Of a stretch of DNA of 64,000 nt, positions 31,301 to 42,028 are shown piece by piece (the first letter of the stretch is position 1; every line of letters starts with the position of its first letter). Origin of the DNA: Adiantum capillus-veneris (taxonomy: Eukaryota > Streptophyta > Polypodiopsida > Polypodiales > Pteridaceae). The translations under genes were made by a program, and so were the position numbers. The stretch lies in assembly GCA_014529385.2 (NCBI GenBank), contig CM043944.1:68075895-68139894 (forward strand). Direction: 5' to 3'. The notes under the pieces are model-generated. The model saw only the letters and a program-made list of their open reading frames with translations. It did not search any database and was not told the origin of the DNA.

Positions 31301-31945
31301 CTTCATTGCCCATGTGAATGTTGTCCCAATTGCTGCAGGTGGCACAATGTACTTTTGAGGCCTCTTGGTGGAGATATGGAAATATTGGTTGTATAGTTGG
31401 CACATGGTTTCCACCATTGAATCCGCAATATCCTTGAAGGTGTAGTTCTCTTGGTTTCCTTGTATACCTTCACCTCTTCTTGCCTCTTGTTGACAGTGTC
31501 TCCTGCAGTAGAGAGGTTCAAGGCACTTGCAGCCACCTCTGGCATGATCACAATCATTTTATTCTTTCCTTGCAGATCTGTCACCTTGGCTATGCCATTC
31601 TCCTTTATTATTGTGAAAAATTCCCACTCTCTGAATGTCAAATCATGCTGGCAAAGCCTCAAAATAATTCTGTAAGTCTAACTTTTCCAAGATAGACACT
31701 ATCTCTAGCCTTCTCGTGAACTCATTGAGTTCCTGTGGTATCACTGGCAGCTCTATGGCATTGCCCTTTGGGTCTTTGAACATGCCTTGGTATATTCTCA
31801 AGTCGTTTGCCTCAAGTAAGTTGCTTTGTACCCAAGTGGTAGTGGGATTTATGGTTCCTGTTGGTATTATAAATGGCTCCACCTCATCTAGGTAATCTTT
31901 GTTGGTCATTCTTTTCTTCTTTGCTAGCAACTTAGCGGCTGCCAT
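28400..31945 (-). pseudogene. Unrecognised large coiled-coil protein gene, decayed
   Basis: A minus-strand coding region of roughly 1100 codons starts at ATG 31945 (MAAAKLLAKKKRM) and is broken into about eight open pieces by stops and frameshifts. The N-terminal ~300 residues (to about 31166) look globular (blocks FREWEFFTIIKENGIAK and LGEIDYVAYLQYHIVRLG). A basic stretch and a proline-rich linker (about 30625-30700) follow. Next come long heptad-like, Glu/Lys/Gln-rich helices (about 30493-29327, for example NALTEAEKERDGLNLQL) and a C-terminal segment (29314-28400). I do not recognise the family. It sits 3' of Gypsy-1 on the same strand, so it could be an extra ORF of a retroelement, or the gag of another one. 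No membrane segment or signal peptide is seen. Confidence 0.5.
29831..29982 (-). repeat. 79-bp tandem duplication in the coiled-coil ORF
   Basis: TTGATTTGATCCTTTAGTTC... begins at 29831 and again at 29910. The copies are nearly identical (one C/T difference seen in the core). The period of 79 is not a multiple of three, so the duplication itself shifts the reading frame of the coiled-coil ORF. Confidence 0.85.
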
Positions 31946-34589
31946 GGATCCTGTTGCACTCAGTAGTCCAAAGTTAGCATTTTTTTAACAGATTAGCTGA
32001 TAAACTGAGTTTTAACTTTCCAATTGACTTGAAAATTGAAACATGAGCTCAAGAGGGACTAAGGATGCCCTGCAAGTGAAAACAATAGGATTTGTGATGC
32101 AAAATAAGCCTAAAGACATCCTACGCATAGGATGTCTTTTTCATTAGAATGACTTGAAACTTGACATGATGATAGCTTATGACTTGTACATCACAACTAT
32201 GTCCTTGGATTTTGATTTAGACACCAAAAAGTGCAATTTTGGACTATTTTAGTCTTTTGGTGTACAAATGAGTAGGATGTCGTGTAATGATTAGCAAATG
32301 TTATCCAAATGACTTGAAACTTAATATGTAGGCTTCTTGTAGCATGTTGATCACATTCATGATGTCAAACTTTTCTCAGTAGGTCAATATGATCCTGGAG
32401 ACATACTACGCGTAGCATGTGTTTTTGCTGATAATTGCATGAAACTTGTAAGTATGATAGGGCATAGCCTATGGACCATCACCATGGTCTTAGATTTGAA
32501 TTTGGATAAGTTTTGAGGGTAGGAAGACCATTTTTAGTGTTTTAGAGTCTGAAAAGTCCATCTATGGAGCTATGAGGCCAGAAAGTGATCTGTCTGGCTT
32601 GAAACTTGGTGGGTGCGCTTGTATGAATGTGATAAATATATATAAAGATAAAAAAAATCCATCTGGAGGTCATTTCAAGCTTCGAGACATACTACGCGTA
32701 GTATCTCTTTTTCATGATTTTGAAGATGTGACCTCACATTTAGCTTTGACATGTTATGAAGAGTGTGTGGTTCAAGTTTCAGTTGATATGGATCTTTCTA
32801 ATAGGTCTATGAACATTTGTTGCCTCTATGCTCTTACTTTGCGTTTTTTGATGCATTAGAGGTCAAACTTGGTCCAAATGGAGTGAAACTTGAGGGATAA
32901 GATGTAAATGACATATAGAGGCTGTGTGTATGGCTGAATGATGAGTTGGGTGCCCAAAAGTGACCTTGAGACATCCTATGCGTAGGATGTCTCTTGTACA
33001 TGTTTTAGGAGCAAGTCCTACTACTATGTGCATATGACCTCCCTAAGTCCCCTTTGTGCCTTATTTCAATTAAAAAATCAAATGGTTAGTTAGAAACTCC
33101 CTTTTTGGCTTTCAGAGCCTCATAGGCGATTTCTGACTCTTGGAGCACTTTTCCATGATGAAATTTCTTGATGATGACCAGCATAGCTTCATGAACCCTT
33201 GGGGAACCTTACCATGTGGTTCTTGTTGGCTTTGGCTTCACCTGAGCTTTGTTTGGCAATTTGTCATTCTGGAAGCACCCATGATTGTGTTTGCATGCCC
33301 CCGATGATTTGTAGTGGTCTACCACCATAGGAATTGGTTGTTGAAGGCCTTGGTAAGCCGCTCATGAAGTTTGGTGGCAAACAGACGTCTCGCTTGGCTA
33401 TGAGAGACAAGTGACGCTTTGCGTTTCTGATGTTGTTTTTGAAGCTTAGGCCTGCTTTGGGTTGCCTTATGGCCATGTGGCCTATGTAGCCTTGTAGAGC
33501 TCGTCAAAAAGCTCCTACCCATGAGTTTTGGTATCATTTGGGCCACTTTTACCGGAGTTTCCTCTTTGTGGCCTCTTGCAGGGGTTGAGGTGCCAGGGTT
33601 TTCTCGGTTGCTTTCTTGACTCCTTTGGGCATCCAAGACTAGTCTCCTAGTCTAGGGTAAACCCCCTATGAAGTCTTGTTGGTATTGGGTTAGCCGTTAG
33701 GTGGCTACCTATGCTCATAGGCCTCTACCCTGCAAACCCCGTTGGAGTTCTATGCTAGTATTGGTGACAAAACATCAAATATACACGAAGAGCATAAGGT
33801 GTTGAGTCTACCTCTCATATCTGGTGGCCGTCGGGTGCCTGTGTACAGCGTATCAACTGCTGGAAGTCCTGTGCGCTCTAGGTGGCTAGAGCTCTCTCTC
33901 ACAAGTGAAATAGTAGAAATGAGCCTTAAGTGGAGTGAAAAAATCTTATAATGGGATCCCCGAACCATTTTTCATGAAATTTGACACGTGCTCCTAACTT
34001 TTCGAGAAACACAATTTCGACTCGAAAAGTTCCCCATTTGGACTCCATTTGCCCAGTTTTTAAGAATTTTGATGATTCGGTCAAAAGCTGGCCACAACAC
34101 GCCTCCCGCTTCATACTCATAATTGCACCCACACTATACCCTAAGTTGTCTTATAGTCACTGATCATCCCCATCTTTTTTGTTTTTCATTACGTTCGCAA
34201 TTCACATGCTTTTTGTATTTTTGAAGTTTTTCGACCAGTAATTAGTAAAATTAAAAGAAAAATAGCAAAGTCAACCCGGAAAACCCCAAAAAAAAAAAAA
34301 AATCAAAAACTTCACCCCGACACACTATGTACACTCAATGTAGTTTTTATAGCCGGATTTCTCCGTTTTACCAATATTTGGCCCGAAAACTGGCTATTTT
34401 TACATATATACGCACACCTATAGGCCTCAATTTTACGTTCGGTCTCATATGTCTAGATTAATTCCGTATAAGGGCATATGTACTTAGGTTAGTCCAGAAA
34501 ATTTCACAATCAAATGTAAACCCCTCAAAAATAGTCAAAACATGCCCTTCTTCCTGCGTTTTACGGTCATCGGGTTCGCATTGAGAATG
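31946..34589. other. Non-coding DNA, probable Gypsy-1 LTR region in its right part
   Basis: 31946-33090 holds the degenerate 285-bp tandem repeat described separately. About 33100-34589 has no convincing gene. Its right edge abuts a G-rich tract on the minus strand, so this side may contain the 3' LTR of Gypsy-1, but its partner LTR would be outside the window and I cannot confirm the ends. Confidence 0.4.
32100..33000. repeat. Degenerate ~285-bp tandem repeat with 22-bp palindromes
   Basis: Near-palindromes like GACATCCTACGCGTAGGATGTC lie at 32115-32136, 32400-32421, 32686-32707 and 32970-32991, spacings 285, 286 and 284 bp. Between them the sequence has diverged strongly, although a GACTTGAAACTTG-like box recurs (near 32150, 32311, 32443, 32599, 32883). 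The palindromes are much better kept than the rest of the unit. Confidence 0.8.
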
Positions 34590-34603
34590 CCTCCCCCCCT
34601 CCT
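34590..34603 (-). other. Probable polypurine tract of Gypsy-1
   Basis: The minus strand reads TTAGGAGGGGGGGAGG, the expected primer for plus-strand DNA synthesis just 5' of a 3' LTR. Position about 0.9 kb after the last coding motif of Gypsy-1 fits, but the LTR cannot be verified here. Confidence 0.4.
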
Positions 34604-35523
34604 AATCGGAGTCCTCCCGGACGACAAGGTAAAGCCTTGGGGTATGTGCAATGCACGGATTCAAATTGTGCTAAAGCGCGGCCTTGTAACGTGGCCCTAC
34701 CTGATGCATACTTAGTCAATGCATGGTAAAATCAATGCGGTGCGAGAGGAGGGAATACACAAGATGCTTATTGGCATTCGACGTCGAGGTTTCCTGTTTG
34801 TTCCTCATTTGTTTGGAAGATTTTATTTGCAATTAAAAGTTGTAATTCTACTGCTCGTTGTTTGATCGTCTTCTTTGTGAAAGTGGCTTGGTTTGACGCT
34901 ACTATAGATATGGCCGTTGTGGTCTCCGTGGATGGGAGTGTCGTGTCCCATGTGGCCATAATCTTTTTCTCTTTTGATTTGCATTTGTAGCTATGACTTG
35001 GAGGCTTTTGTAGGTTTATGGCCTCTTTTTTTGGTCGTTATTGTCGTTCTTTTGATCGGCACCCACATAGAGTGGTTTGCCGATGTGGGATTTAGTGATT
35101 GTCTGGCTGCTGGTGTTGCTTGTACTGAAGGGAGTTATTGTAGTGTCGCTTTGGGGATCCAAATGCATGTCTCATGTAGTTGGCAATTGAGCATGTTTTT
35201 CGGTATCCATATCTATTTTACGACCATGTTCGGTATTTGTTTAACATTGTTTTTCGGAGGTCTTCTGCTATTGCATTGTGGTCTCTAGCCTCGTTCACTT
35301 CCATCCTTCCGTACCCATACCTGTTGTTTGCGTATTACTGACCTTGATCTATTCATTGTCACCTGTGGTGTCTCATTTTTTGATTGAATACGGTGAGCAG
35401 TTTCCTGGTTATCCTTCGTAAGTATCTTTTGCTGGTTAGGTGGCACCCATCTTTTTTCTCTTTATCAAGTGATTGTGGCACCATTATCTAGTTCTTCAGG
35501 GTTGTCTGAGCAAAGGCTACCAC
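34604..35523 (-). other. 3' region of Gypsy-1 between coding part and polypurine tract
   Basis: Mostly non-coding. A 63-codon minus-strand frame (34959-34768, MATWDTTLPSTETTT) has no recognised domain. T/G-rich plus-strand frames at 34974-35288 are not supported as genes. Confidence 0.4.
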
Positions 35524-35956
35524 CTAGTGTTCTTGTGCTTGTTGAATTTTGACCGTATTCGAAATCCAATCTATCTGCACATTATACTCTTTCTACCATG
35601 GTTGTCCCAACAACATTGGATGTAGTGTGCTCGCATCCTCAGCCACATAAAACTTGTGGGAATAAACATATTGATGTATTTGTACATGCAATATCGTCCA
35701 GACCAGCATACTTAATGAATGTGATGTACTTATTTGTAGCGCTTGTTGAGCAGGATGGGAGTTGTTCTTGAAGCTTGAGTTGTTTATATAATTTGTAAGA
35801 AATCAGATTTGCTTGAGCTCCTGAATCAAGCAATGCCGTCGAGTCAACTTGGCTGCTATCCACTTTGACTGCAATTATTGAATCCACTGTGTCTTCATCA
35901 AAATTCTTTGATCGGATAGCATTTATTCGCAACGATGATCCAATTTGTTGTTGTTG
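35524..35956 (-). pseudogene. Gypsy-1 C-terminal retropepsin, downstream of integrase
   Basis: The minus-strand frame has the aspartic protease signature STALLDSGAQANLISYKLY (about 35800-35850). After a frameshift near 35690 it has the partner motif LLGQPW followed by YNVQIDW (about 35560-35600). These are the active-site and C-terminal motifs of retropepsins. The segment is in the same reading frame as the integrase C-terminus, separated by a single TGA (35959-35957). That suggests the polyprotein once ended with a protease domain rather than carrying it before RT. Usual Ty3/Gypsy elements place protease between gag and RT. Further stops follow LLGQPW, so it is inactive now. Confidence 0.7.
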
Positions 35957-37587
35957 TCATAGAAGCCTTCTTTTTGCAATGCTTTCTTTTGCTTCTACTT
36001 GTGCTTCTTCTCTTACCCTCTGTTTCTCCTTTGTCCATTGTTTTTTATGATGGATTTGTTGAAGCATATCCTGTGTTAGTGGTAAATGATACTTTTTTAA
36101 CCCACACCCACTAATCCAATTTTGCATTTCTTCACCTTCCAATGTCGCAAGTTTGACGGCTCTGCTTTGTGATAAGTCACTAATCACGAAGGGTTCCATC
36201 CCTCGCTTTTTAAGTTTTTTGGCATGTTGCTTCAAAGTGTAAACAAGTACATAATCACATGTTTTAAAATCTTTCGGGCGTACATGCTTGTCAAAAAACT
36301 CCTTTTGTCTTCTCTTCTGAGCATAGATCGAAGCTACAGCTCTCAGTCAAAGTTTATCTAGCTTTTCAATATCATCTATTATTGAAGAGAGTTCATGGCC
36401 TGTTCATTCTAAGCGTTTTGCCACTCGTAGAGTTGGAATCCAAAACTCTATAGGTAATATAGCGTTTAGACCAAACACCATGTTGTATGGTGTTGTTCCA
36501 GTCAATGTTTTATAAACTACCCTGTATGATCATAGTGTTGAGTGTAATTGTTGATTCCAGTCTGCCCTTGATTCTGATACAATTTTAGTCAAAACAGTGC
36601 ATAGGGTTTTATTTGTGGCCTCAACTTGTCCATTTGCTTGTGGATGATGTAGAGCAGATTTTTTATGTATGACCATGAATTCCTCTAGCAGGTATTCAAT
36701 GACTTCATTAAGAAAATGTGTTCCTCGATCACTGACAATTTCTATTGGTAATCCGTATCTTACAAAGACATTCTCATACAACAATTGTGCAGTGGTCCTT
36801 GCATCTATTTTTTGTGTCGCTTTGGCTTCAGCCCATTTTGTGAGATAGTCCGTAGCCACGATGATATATTGGGTACGAGTGCGATATGCAGGGGGTTAAA
36901 TAGGCCACACAAAATCAATTCCCCATTTTTCAAATGTCCGTGCTCCCATCATTGGCCGCAGTGGCATCTCATCCTTCTTTATCGACACTTTAGTGCGTTG
37001 ACATGCGTCATAACGCTTTACAAATTCCTCAGCATCCATGTGCAATGTAGGCCACCATATGCTCGTGGTTAAGACAAACTTTGCCATATTATCGCCTGAA
37101 AAATGGCCTTCACTTATTCCTCCATATGCATGTTCTACAATTATCAGGTATTCACTTTCACTTGCACAAATTCTAAGTTGATTGTCTTTTCCTCGCTTGT
37201 AGAGTTGACTTTCAATTAAATTAAAGTCTCGAACCTCCAACTCTATAGCCCTTTGTTGTGCTTTTGTTATGTTTTCCTTGTTGTTAATAAATCAGCTATA
37301 TATTGACTCCATGCACGTGCAATGGTTACCAAAAACAATGTCGCGTGATCCACCGGTCGTTTGACACAACATATAATACATTTGTTAACATAAGCATGTG
37401 TGTCAGCATACATAGTTCGCCAATATACTCCTAAGTGTTTCAATCTTTGGTGTGTTTTCATTCTTGAACAATGAAATGCACAGTCTTGGATGTGTGATTC
37501 CTCAAGATAACACTCGAATTCCTTTGGATTTATGCATAGTTGTAGAATTTTGTCCGAGCCTAGATGGTATAGTCGTCCCGCAATCAA
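35957..37587 (-). pseudogene. Gypsy-1 integrase
   Basis: From the 5' side: a first zinc-binding-like segment (37587-37267; HLGVYWRTMYADTHAYVNKCIICC), a stop and frame change, then a second (37240-36896; HAYGGISEGHFS...IWWPTLHMDAEEFVKRYDACQR). The catalytic core follows: WGIDFVWPI, SDRGTHFLNEV and HHPQANGQVEATNKT supply the D, D and E of DDE. Next are TPYNMVFGL and a C-terminal part with VLVYTLKQ, EPFVISDLS and NWISGCGLKKYH, like the GPY/F-type C-terminal domain. It would insert the element DNA. At least four stops or shifts break it. The doubled zinc segment is unusual. Confidence 0.82.
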
Positions 37588-38849
37588 TTAAAAGTTTTTT
37601 GTTTGTCGAAATGTTTGTTGTTTGGATCCCACTTCCTTTTTATCAAATCTACCTCCAAAGGAAAGAATGCTAAAAAAATTATGAGACCATTTGGGTATCA
37701 CTTCAATATTGAAAAGATAAGCATCAGGTATGTCATCATCGACTCCTTCAGGAGCTTCCCCGTTTTGTAGCCTTGAAAGATGATCCGCTCGTAGATGCAT
37801 TTTACCTTTCTTTACTACCATTGTTCCTTCTCGAGGTTGAGCCAGAATACTCCCAATTGCGTATGCAGAGGGATCAATGTGAAGATGGAATATCTTTTCC
37901 CAATATGATGCTTTAAGTACATGTGCTGATACAAGGGTTTCTTTAAGCTTTTTGAATGAAGTTTCACACTTCTCAGTCCAGTCGAAACTGACTATTAAGC
38001 GATATAGTGGTCGTGCAATGACCGCATACATATATATGAATCTTTGATAATATCCGCAGTGTCCCATGAAGGATTGTACTTGTTTGGCATTATAGGCCTG
38101 GGCAAGTCTGCTATGACTCTAATTTTGTCTAGGTCAGTGGTTATGCCATTTCTTGAGACAGTATGGCCTAAGATGCGGCCTTCTCTTATCATAAAAATAC
38201 ACTTTTCCGGGTTGAGACAATTTTGATATGTTCTGCACTTCTCAAATACCTTTTGTAAATGGTCAATGTGTTCTTCCTGAATAAGAGAGTGGACACAGAG
38301 ATCATCCATATATATTTCTAAGAATATTTTAGGTATTATTTGAATGCATAAGTCATTAACCTTTGGAAGGTGGCTAGGGCATTGGTCAGGCCAAAAGGCA
38401 TAACTCTATACGTATATATTCCCCATTTTGTGGCAAATGCGGTTTTGTATTGATCATCTATTGCAATTGCCAATTGGTTGTACCCCAAAAACCCATCCAG
38501 AAATGAATAGACCTGTTTTCCCGCTACCCTCTCAAGCACATGTTCTGTGATTGGCAAGGGATAATTATCCCTTATTGTTGCTACATTTACCTTTTTGAGG
38601 TTCACACACACAAGCAACTTTTCGTTCTTTTTGGGGACAACAATGGTGACACCCAATCTGTATGATCGATTTCATAGATGAATTCGGCATCCTTAGCTTG
38701 TCAATTTCTTCTTTGTTTTGTTTAGCGAATGTGTCATTATATGTGTAAGGACGCTGTTTGCTTGGTTTGGCATCTGATTTTAATGGAATTGTATGTTGGA
38801 ATATCGATGGATTAACTCCCTTGAGGTATTTGTAAGACCATGCAAACAC
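37588..38849 (-). pseudogene. Gypsy-1 reverse transcriptase and RNase H
   Basis: RT blocks in three frames: NPSIFQHTIPLKSDAKPSKQ (N-terminal approach), VNLKKVNVATIRDNYPLP, YRVMPFGLTNALATFQRLM and, after a frame change, WMDDLCVHS (YxDD box with both catalytic Asp). The segment 38067-37588 holds the connection and RNase H (GYYQRFIYMYAVIARPLYRL, FHLHIDPSAYAIGSILAQ, HLRADHLSRL). The enzyme copies element RNA into DNA. Frameshifts near 38.65, 38.31 and 38.05 kb inactivate it. Confidence 0.85.
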
Positions 38850-38990
38850 ATCTTTATACTTCTTGAGAAGTGCGTTAGCATTTCTTCTTCTTCAGGACCT
38901 AAATCAGTTGCTATATAGACATGCTAAGGCTCTTCGCCTCGTGTAGTGAGGTTCAATTTGTTTTGCATTTTCCGGCCCATGATAAGATTC

Positions 38991-39938
38991 CTAGTTTATT
39001 CTTTCCCTTATTGGTGGTGTCATTATGATTTTTCTATCTTGGATGGTGATTTTTTTATAGTGGGACAGTACATCCATGTTTTCTTTTCTTGAATCCTCCT
39101 TACCTTCACTTTCTACCTCAGTAGTCCATACCTCTCGTAGCGTCCGTTTAAGTTCTTGGTATTTCTTTTTACGCTCCATTTTGATCCACTCTGGATCTTT
39201 TGTCTTTCCACATTTTGATTGTTGAGCTTTTCTTGAATTTGTTCCCGTTTTAGTTTTTTGTGCTTGTTTTATATCCTCAAGTGTCCTTATCCCTCGAACT
39301 CTTGAGAATCTCCCTAATATTTTGTCTTTTACACCATCCTCTGCCTTGACTAGCATTAGATAGTAAGTTTTTTCTTTTATCTTGGGCATCGGGTTTTCTC
39401 TAATCTTGTTTTCTGCTCTTTTTTTTTCATAGCGTTCCTGGAGTCTAGGGTGTTGATTCACAAAATAAGAAAACTTGATATCTGCGGTTGTTTCCCTACT
39501 CTCGCTTGAGCTGTCTGAACACTCGTTACTTAATTCCAGATGCTTAGAGGATTCATAAAATTCTTCTTGTTCTGGTGAGTCTACATTCTCATCTGCTACT
39601 AGTACAAGGTTTACCATGTAATAGGGTAGCACATCATAGCCGTCCTTATCACAAAATTTTGTCGTTGGACTAACTGTAATGGTACAGACGTCCAATGTTG
39701 CTAGTATGTGTTCCCATTCCATAGGTTCTAATGCATGTTATGGAAAAGGTTCCAAAATATAATCCTTGTCTTCAATAGCTCTTTCTAAGATGCATTCCTC
39801 TCTTTTCAAGCTCCCACAATATGAAGCTCCACAGAGTCCATAGCTCTTTTATCTGCCCTAACCATGTTGGGAGTTCAGACCCTGCCAACGTAGCCCAATC
39901 AAACTCTTCCACTGGTGTGTGGTTCACATCTTTGTAAT
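38991..39938 (-). pseudogene. Gypsy-1 linker between protease-like domain and RT
   Basis: A 243-codon charged frame (39722-38991), rich in Glu/Lys with no enzyme motif, is preceded by a short segment reading YKDVNHTPVEEFDW that ends at the Copia-C boundary (39938). The same segment continues on the far side of Copia-C, at 45548 onward, in the context LKYHS. This proves the reading frame was split by the insertion. Confidence 0.7.
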
Positions 39939-40180
39939 TGTAGAGTGCGCAGGTGATGGAGAAGGTAGGAAAGAAGACTACGCACACACACCAACACACA
40001 TCGAGACACACACACACACACACACACACACAATCGCTACCCTGCAGCAGCCATTCAACATGTTGTTCTTCTCTTAATCTCTTTGAACTATTATCCAAAG
40101 TTTGTTTACAACATAGTATAGTCAGTGTCCGACCGCCCATAGCACAATGGACATATTCTTTAACATCATATTCTTTAACA
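39939..40180 (-). repeat. Copia-C 3' LTR
   Basis: 242 bp, matched to 45312-45547. A CA dinucleotide run (about 40009-40031) is longer here than in the other copy. Confidence 0.9.
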
Positions 40181-41830
40181 CTCCCCCTCAAGCTCAGAGT
40201 GAGCTTGCATATGATGGATTCCGAATGCTTCACGAAAGTAGCAAAAATTCTCCTTTCCAAGAGCTTTTGTGAATATATCCGCAACTTGATCATTTGTCTT
40301 CACATACACCAAATCAATCTCACCCGCCAAAACTTTTTCTCTAATGAAGTGATAATGTACTTCAATGTGTTTAGTGCGAGCATGGTAAACTGGATTCTTT
40401 GCCAACATGATGCTACTAATATTGTCACAATATATAATGACATTGTCAAGATAGTCAAAACCAAAGTCTGCCATAAGTACTCTCAACCATGACCCTTCAC
40501 ATGCTGCCAAAGCTGCTCCACGATATTCAACCTCTATACTTGATAATGCTACAGTTGATTGCTTCTTGCAACTCCAACTTATCATACCATTGCCAATGGA
40601 AAATGCATAACCACTCGTAGATCTTCTATCCATAAAATCTCCTGCCCAATCCGCATCTATGTAACCATAAAGACAAGGCTTCCCATTCTTTTCATAAAAC
40701 ATTCCATAACTGACAGTGGCTTTCACATATCTCATAATCCATCTCATTGCATCAAGATGACTTTTACATGTCTTTTTCATGAATTGACTCACAAGACCCA
40801 CTACATAACTCAAATCTGGCCTTGTTATTGTCAAGTAAATAAGGCTTCCAACCATCTTGCGGTACATAGTGACATCCTCAATGTAATGTCCATCATCAAA
40901 CAACTTCACATTTGGATCAAGAGGTGTATCAACCGGGTTACACGCTGTCATTCCATACTTCTCAAGAATATCCAACGCGTATTGTCTTTGTATCATCCAA
41001 ATTCCTGATCAAGTGTCGACCATTTCAATTCCCAAAAAATATCTCAACTCACCAAGATCCTTCATGTTGAATTCTCTCAACAAACTCTTCTTGACATGCA
41101 AAATTTTCTCATCATGACTTCCAGTGAGAAACAAGTCATTAAAATAGATAACAATAACGACGATCTCTCCATCAACATGCTTCCAAAACAATGAGTGATC
41201 AGCAGTAGACTATTTAAATCCAATCTTCTTCAAGAATCTGGTTATCTTGTCACACCAAGCTCTAGATGCTTGCTTCAAACCATAAAATGCTTTCTTCAAC
41301 TTACACACATAATATGGAAACTCTGGATGTTGATAACCCTCTGGCTGTATCATAGAAACTTCTTCTTCCAAGTCACCATTCAAGAATGCATTACCGACAT
41401 CCATTTGCCGTAACTTCCAACCGAACATACTTGCCATTGCTATCACCAATATGACTGTTGTCATCTTTGCAACTGGACTAAATGTCTCATCATAATCAAG
41501 ACCTTTTGTTTGTGCATAACCTTTAGCAACAAGCCTCGTTTTGTATCTTTCCACACTACCATCTGACTTGCACTTGACTTTGTATACCCATTTTGAACCA
41601 ATTGCTTTCTTTCCACTTGGCAAGCAAACCAAATCCCAAGTGTCATTCTTCACAAGAGCATCCATCTCATCATCCATAGCTGACTCCCATTCCGATTTTC
41701 CAATTGCCTCTTGAAAACATGTAGGCTCTTTATGTTGCACACGTGAAACCATGTACGCATAATCTGTACGCATGTAACCGTTGTATGTCAATCTATCAAC
41801 TGGATAACGCACCCTCTCTGATCTTCTCAA
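40175..41830 (-). pseudogene. Copia-C reverse transcriptase and RNase H
   Basis: RT (41830-41009) shows KKAIGSKWVYKVK, MDVGNAFLNGDLEEEV and AFYGLKQASRAW. A stop follows IGFK at 41210, then the frame resumes. The catalytic box reads IYFNDLFLTG where Copia has YVDDL, so the first catalytic Asp is Asn. RNase H (40996-40175) shows YIDADWAGD, RSTSGYAFSIG, and AKNPVYHARTKHIEVHYHF. The enzyme is inactive in this copy through both stops and the YFND change. Confidence 0.88.
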
Positions 41831-42028
41831 CTATGGTGCACTCTTATCTTCAACTCTTGCATATGGGGATACATATTTCTCAGCATGCTTACTGCCAGGT
41901 GTCCTCAAATGTGGTAAACCATGCTGTTTATCGAAGCTTTCATCTCCAGAACTCTCTTCAACCACTTTCTTCTTGCCTTTCTCGTCTTGCTTCTTATCTC
42001 GCAAATGACCACTCCATGGGTTGACACT

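Noticed and set aside
28400-31945. Envelope-like ORF of Gypsy-1
   Set aside because: Position would fit, but there is no signal peptide or membrane segment, and a probable polypurine tract at 34590 places the Gypsy-1 end before it.
32100-33000. CRISPR-like array (regular palindromic repeats)
   Set aside because: Spacers are about 263 bp and themselves degenerate repeats; the setting is plant nuclear DNA with no cas genes.
39953-40492. 179-codon plus-strand frame with His-Thr repeats
   Set aside because: Antisense to the Copia-C LTR and RNase H; created by the CA microsatellite.
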